DNA of 64,000 nucleotides from an uncultured Oscillospiraceae bacterium (GTDB lineage: Bacteria > Bacillota > Clostridia > Oscillospirales > Oscillospiraceae). The position numbers were made by a program, and so were the translations under genes. The notes under the pieces are model-generated. The model saw only the letters and a list, made by a program, of their open reading frames with translations. It was not told where the DNA came from and did not search any database. The DNA lies in contig CALWWW010000005.1 in NCBI GenBank assembly GCA_944385365.1, positions 56,281 through 120,280 on the forward strand. The letters are read 5' to 3'. Shown here in pieces: positions 61,213-64,000 of the stretch (the first letter of the stretch is position 1; every line of letters starts with the position of its first letter).

Positions 61213-61253
61213 AGTATGGTATAGGTATATTGCCTATACCATACTTCTTTTTA
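61213..61253 (+). terminator. Terminator of tRNA-fMet
   Basis: A 13-bp perfect stem AGTATGGTATAGG (61213-61225) pairs with 61233-61245; TCTTTTTATT follows. Confidence 0.93.
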
Positions 61254-61322
61254 TTGGAGAAAAACGTGTGGTTTTGGCTTGTTTTTAGTATTTTTTGAAA
61301 TTCTCACTTATTAAAGAACAGT

Positions 61323-61467
61323 GGGAACCCCGTAAGGGGCTGTGAGAATCCCTAAAGGATATTCCCGATGGAACGGTAGACTACTGCTGAGTATTGTGGC
61401 TATCGGTTGGTAAAAGTTTTCACAATTTTTTCGCACGGCCTCCCTTGGGTGTAAGGGGGGCTTTTTT
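61323..61467 (+). ncRNA. Candidate structured RNA with three-way junction
   Basis: GGGAA (61323-61327) pairs with TTCCC (61362-61366) and encloses two hairpins: CCCC-GTAA-GGGG (61328-61339, a GNRA tetraloop) and ATCC/GGAT (61348-61351 with 61357-61360). A clear terminator (stem 61438-61446 with 61453-61461, then T6) ends the stretch. There is no open frame of note. No known family recognised. Confidence 0.35.
61438..61467 (+). terminator. Terminator ahead of the AT-rich genes
   Basis: GCCTCCCTT (61438-61446) pairs with AAGGGGGGC (61453-61461, one G-U) and is followed by TTTTTT. Confidence 0.88.
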
Positions 61468-61581
61468 GTGCCTAAAAACGCATTGCTGCCAGCATGGACA
61501 ACAAGTTTGTCTTATGATAAAGTGTAAGTAAATCATCAAGGATTACTTGGTTATTTCTACAACATAACAGGAGGGGTTTCT

Positions 61582-62334
61582 GTGGCAGAATTTTGGAAGA
61601 TTGACAATACAAATAAATTAAAAAAGCACACCATTACAAAGCACATCATTACAAAGCACATCATTACAGAGAAAGGTGCTGACAATACAGATAAACCCAA
61701 AGAGCACACCATTACAGAGAAAGGTTTTGTCCTGGAAATCCAACGGCTTAAAAATAAAGGGAATGACAAGGGAAACAACGAGGAAAAGATTTCTGTTGCT
61801 GCATATGAGAGGGAAATAAAGGACTCGGAGCTGTTGGGCAAAATCCAGATTAGTCCGGCTGACATGGAAGCGGGGCTGATGACTCTGAACCGGTATGGCG
61901 TCATGCTGTCACGGCCCGATTGCATAGATATTGCCAGATGTATCAAAGAAAACTACTATTCTTTTGAGCCGATTTTTGCCTATGATGGATATGTCATCGA
62001 TGATGATACATGGCAGGATATTTTGGGTTTGCTGGACAGTATCATTTCAGCCGGTGACATACAGGCAATTACGCTCAAGCCACGCCATGAGCTGAATAGC
62101 TGTACGGTTTACGCCATTCCAATTAAAACGTTTAGGAAAGAACTGCTGCAAAGCCAGCTTAGTCGAATTACACCCAAGGCAATACAGGAATATCTGTTCC
62201 AGAACGGCTTTACACTGGTCAATCGTGGCTGCCTGGAATATGTGGCCCCAGTGGGAGAAGACAAGGTGAAAACAAAGTGTGTTTGCCTGTATAAAGACAA
62301 ATTTGACGCTGCTGTAGAGGACGCAGAAGCATGA
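61582..62334 (+). CDS. Unknown protein with short N-terminal repeats, upstream of adenine methylase
   Basis: 250 residues from a GTG start at 61582, with AGGAGG at 61569-61574. Residues about 14-45 hold repeated HTITKHIITKHIIT-type units, encoded by near-identical 15-base direct repeats. The rest (about 75-250) looks globular: QISPADMEAGLMTLNRYGV, FAYDGYVIDDDTW, AIPIKTFRKELL. AT content is far above that of the genes before the tRNA. The stop overlaps the start of the methylase gene (ATGA), so the two belong together, perhaps as part of a phage-like or restriction-type element. I recognise no family. Confidence 0.7.
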   Translation: MAEFWKIDNTNKLKKHTITKHIITKHIITEKGADNTDKPKEHTITEKGFVLEIQRLKNKGNDKGNNEEKISVAAYEREIKDSELLGKIQISPADMEAGLMTLNRYGVMLSRPDCIDIARCIKENYYSFEPIFAYDGYVIDDDTWQDILGLLDSIISAGDIQAITLKPRHELNSCTVYAIPIKTFRKELLQSQLSRITPKAIQEYLFQNGFTLVNRGCLEYVAPVGEDKVKTKCVCLYKDKFDAAVEDAEA

Positions 62335-63645
62335 GCAGAAAAGTACTCAGCGCCTTTCCCTACTATGGAGGCAAAGCAGCTCTGGCGCCTGTGATTTGTG
62401 ATATGTTGGATTATTCCCACGCCAACATATTTATTGAACCCTTTGGGGGTGGGGCCCGTGTCCTGCTGAATAAGCCGAGGCACCCGGTTGAGATATATAA
62501 TGATGCCAGTGCCGGACTATGTGCGTTTATGCGGTGCATGAGCGACCCACAGACGGCCAGAGAGGTCATTCGCCGCCTGTATGATACCGGAATATACCCC
62601 AGAGACTTTTTACGCTGCTGTGCGGCTCAGAAACCTGGAGGAGGATGATTACTTCGAGGAAGTCAAACGGCAATTCAAACAGTACTTAAGTGAATTAAAT
62701 AAGCTGCATCCAGACGCAGAGCTGCAACTCAAGCAACTTCGCAGAAATATCAATCAGCGTCGGGAACAAATGGATTTTACACCGCTGGAGGATTTGCTGC
62801 ACAAGGGCAGCTTGACAGAACAGGAGATTACAACGCTTCAACAATTTCGTGTTGATATAGAGGAATTTTTAAGAATTTTTCAACTTATTTACCAGGAAGA
62901 AGAACGGTTGTCGGGAAACAGGATTGCAGCGGAAGTGACGGAGACATATCTTAAAAAGCTGTCTGCTGAGCTGGAGAAAGCAGAGGATAACACAAATAAA
63001 AAAGCTCATATTCAGAAGAGAATACAAGCAATCAAACAGAGAAATCCAGAAAAGGACGATGCCAACCGGATTATAAAAGCGTATCTGACACAGCTGTATC
63101 AGTCGGCCTATGCCAATACACAAAATAACCATGAAGTGCAGCTGGCGGACGATGTAAGTTTAGCTGCTGCAACATGGATTGTTTATACCATGAGCCGGGA
63201 CGGCATGGGGAAAGCGTTTACCGCACAGAGATTTCGGAATAACGACCAATATTTAGCAAGGGTTGGAACGTTATATGATGTGGCTGAACGCATGAAGGGT
63301 GTCCAGGTTACTCAAGTGGGGGCGTTGTCATTCTTGAAGAACCAACGCTACTTGTATAACTCCTATGTTTGCTTCTACCTGGATCCCTCGTATTTGGAGC
63401 CTAAAAATGGTAAAAAGAATCTGGGCGAAACGTATAAGCTGTCCTGGGGCCGGGAGGATCACGAGCTGTTTTTGGAGACCATTCAAAATGCCCGTGCCAG
63501 AATTGTCGTGAGCAATTACGACAATGACCTGTATAACCAATATCTGAAAGCACCTCAATGGAAAAAATATGAGTTTGAAACGACTACCAGCGTGGGAGGT
63601 GTAGCGGGCAACGTTCGCAAAGAAATTATCTGGAAAAACTTTTGA
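62331..63645 (+). pseudogene. D12-class DNA adenine methylase, frameshifted
   Basis: Two frames together make one Dam-like N6-adenine methylase. The first (62331-62648) has the N-terminal SAM motif FPYYGGKAAL and the FIEPFGGGARVLLN region; the second carries the rest from about 62590 to 63645, including the catalytic motif FYLDPSYL (DPSY in place of the usual DPPY) and IVVSNYDND. Continuity is restored by removing one G in the CCGG at about 62587-62590, where LYDT should run into EYTPETFYAAV. A helical insert of about 160 residues lies between the two motifs. It may be a real pseudogene or a sequence error. Confidence 0.7.
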
Positions 63646-64000
63646 TTGACTGGCAGAATCCAATATGCTATTCTAAAGACAGATAACAGGCAGTAAGTAA
63701 GTTACTGAGTTACCAAGTTACGGCGCATCTAAAAACTTGTGTACATAACTGAAATTGAATGACAATTAGATAATAAATGGCAACAGTACTGTGTAATCTG
63801 GCACAGTACTGTTTTTATATATACTAAAAACAAAATAAATGAAACAAGAAGAATTTATCAGATACTAATATGGATAGGAAGGATATACAAACACTGTGTA
63901 TTGAAGCACAGAGTTGCTTTTGCATACTTAGAGTGCCTAACAAAACCGAAAAGCAATCAAAGCAGCAGCAAGTGTGAGGAAGGCCAAATGGATATCGGCC
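63646..64000 (+). other. AT-rich non-coding tail of the window
   Basis: No open frame of note is present. It holds the methylase terminator (63782-63818), a near-palindromic TAAGTTACTGAGTTAC-type stretch at about 63690-63720 and a smaller hairpin CTGTGTATTGAAGCACAG at about 63893-63912. No second copy of the tRNA 3' end is seen before the window stops. Confidence 0.5.
63782..63818 (+). terminator. Terminator after the adenine methylase
   Basis: A 12-bp stem AACAGTACTGTG (63782-63793) pairs with CACAGTACTGTT (63802-63813) and runs into TTTATAT. Confidence 0.9.

Noticed and set aside
61255-61470. Group II intron or ribozyme remnant behind tRNA-fMet
   Set aside because: No domain V-like hairpin or reverse transcriptase was seen; the three-way junction is too small.

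Overview
The window reads as a chromosome segment of a GC-rich, spore-forming, anaerobic Clostridia bacterium, most likely a gut Oscillospiraceae/Ruminococcaceae-type organism. The grounds are a small acid-soluble spore protein gene, the [FeFe]-hydrogenase maturases HydE/F/G, a FabK-type fatty acid operon, L-fucose genes, Firmicutes families (XpaC, TelA, DUF975) and strong GGAGG ribosome binding sites with many ATGA overlaps. The species cannot be named from the sequence alone.

Layout. 1-724: 3' part of a ribokinase-like gene. 725-1809: a 1.1-kb non-coding stretch with three copies of a promoter-like repeat, two small-RNA-like units and the first copy of a hairpin-rich dispersed repeat. 1810-11267: a complete type II fatty acid operon (acpP-accBCDA-fabH-fabK-fabD-fabG-fabF-fabZ) closed by a MarR-type regulator, with AT-rich palindromes over the promoter as a likely operator. 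11325-17359: a sugar locus (PHP protein, SDR oxidoreductase, LacI regulator, L-fucose isomerase, fucose mutarotase). 17660-21794: a MocR-like regulator that lacks its PLP lysine, then TPM, TelA and XpaC proteins. 21891-23571: rpe behind a consensus promoter and a structured leader, then a DUF975 protein. 23682-27119: a MITE-like element, a purine permease divergent from a phosphoribosyltransferase, and a methyltransferase. 27214-32063: a five-gene NikABCDE/Opp-type ABC transporter. 32240-36468: phosphofructokinase, a chemoreceptor behind a switch-like leader, and two acetyltransferases. 36547-42287: a RACo-like activator divergent from the TM1266-hydE-hydG-hydF operon, which has an attenuator-like leader. 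42343-43834: a spore protein and a split chromate-type transporter. 44063-49406: JetA-JetB-JetC, a Wadjet/MukBEF-like SMC system with no JetD next to it. 49593-55710: a VWA/MoxR pair, a secreted transglutaminase-SLH protein, and a flippase-like membrane protein with a glycolipid glycosyltransferase. 55934-60912: a small membrane protein, tRNA-Glu and tRNA-Met, mtaB, a D-Ala-D-Ala carboxypeptidase, a phosphoglucose isomerase-like gene and a P-loop protein. 61129-64000: initiator tRNA followed by an AT-rich, probably acquired segment with a structured-RNA candidate, an unknown gene and a frameshifted DNA adenine methylase.

Most genes are housekeeping or metabolic. The less ordinary signals are in the non-coding DNA (switch-like leaders of the chemoreceptor, hydrogenase-maturation and rpe operons; a four-copy repeat whose hairpins covary between copies; small-RNA-like units), in the Jet system without its nuclease, and in the AT-rich segment behind the initiator tRNA. 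All functional statements rest on motif recognition by eye; no database search was run.
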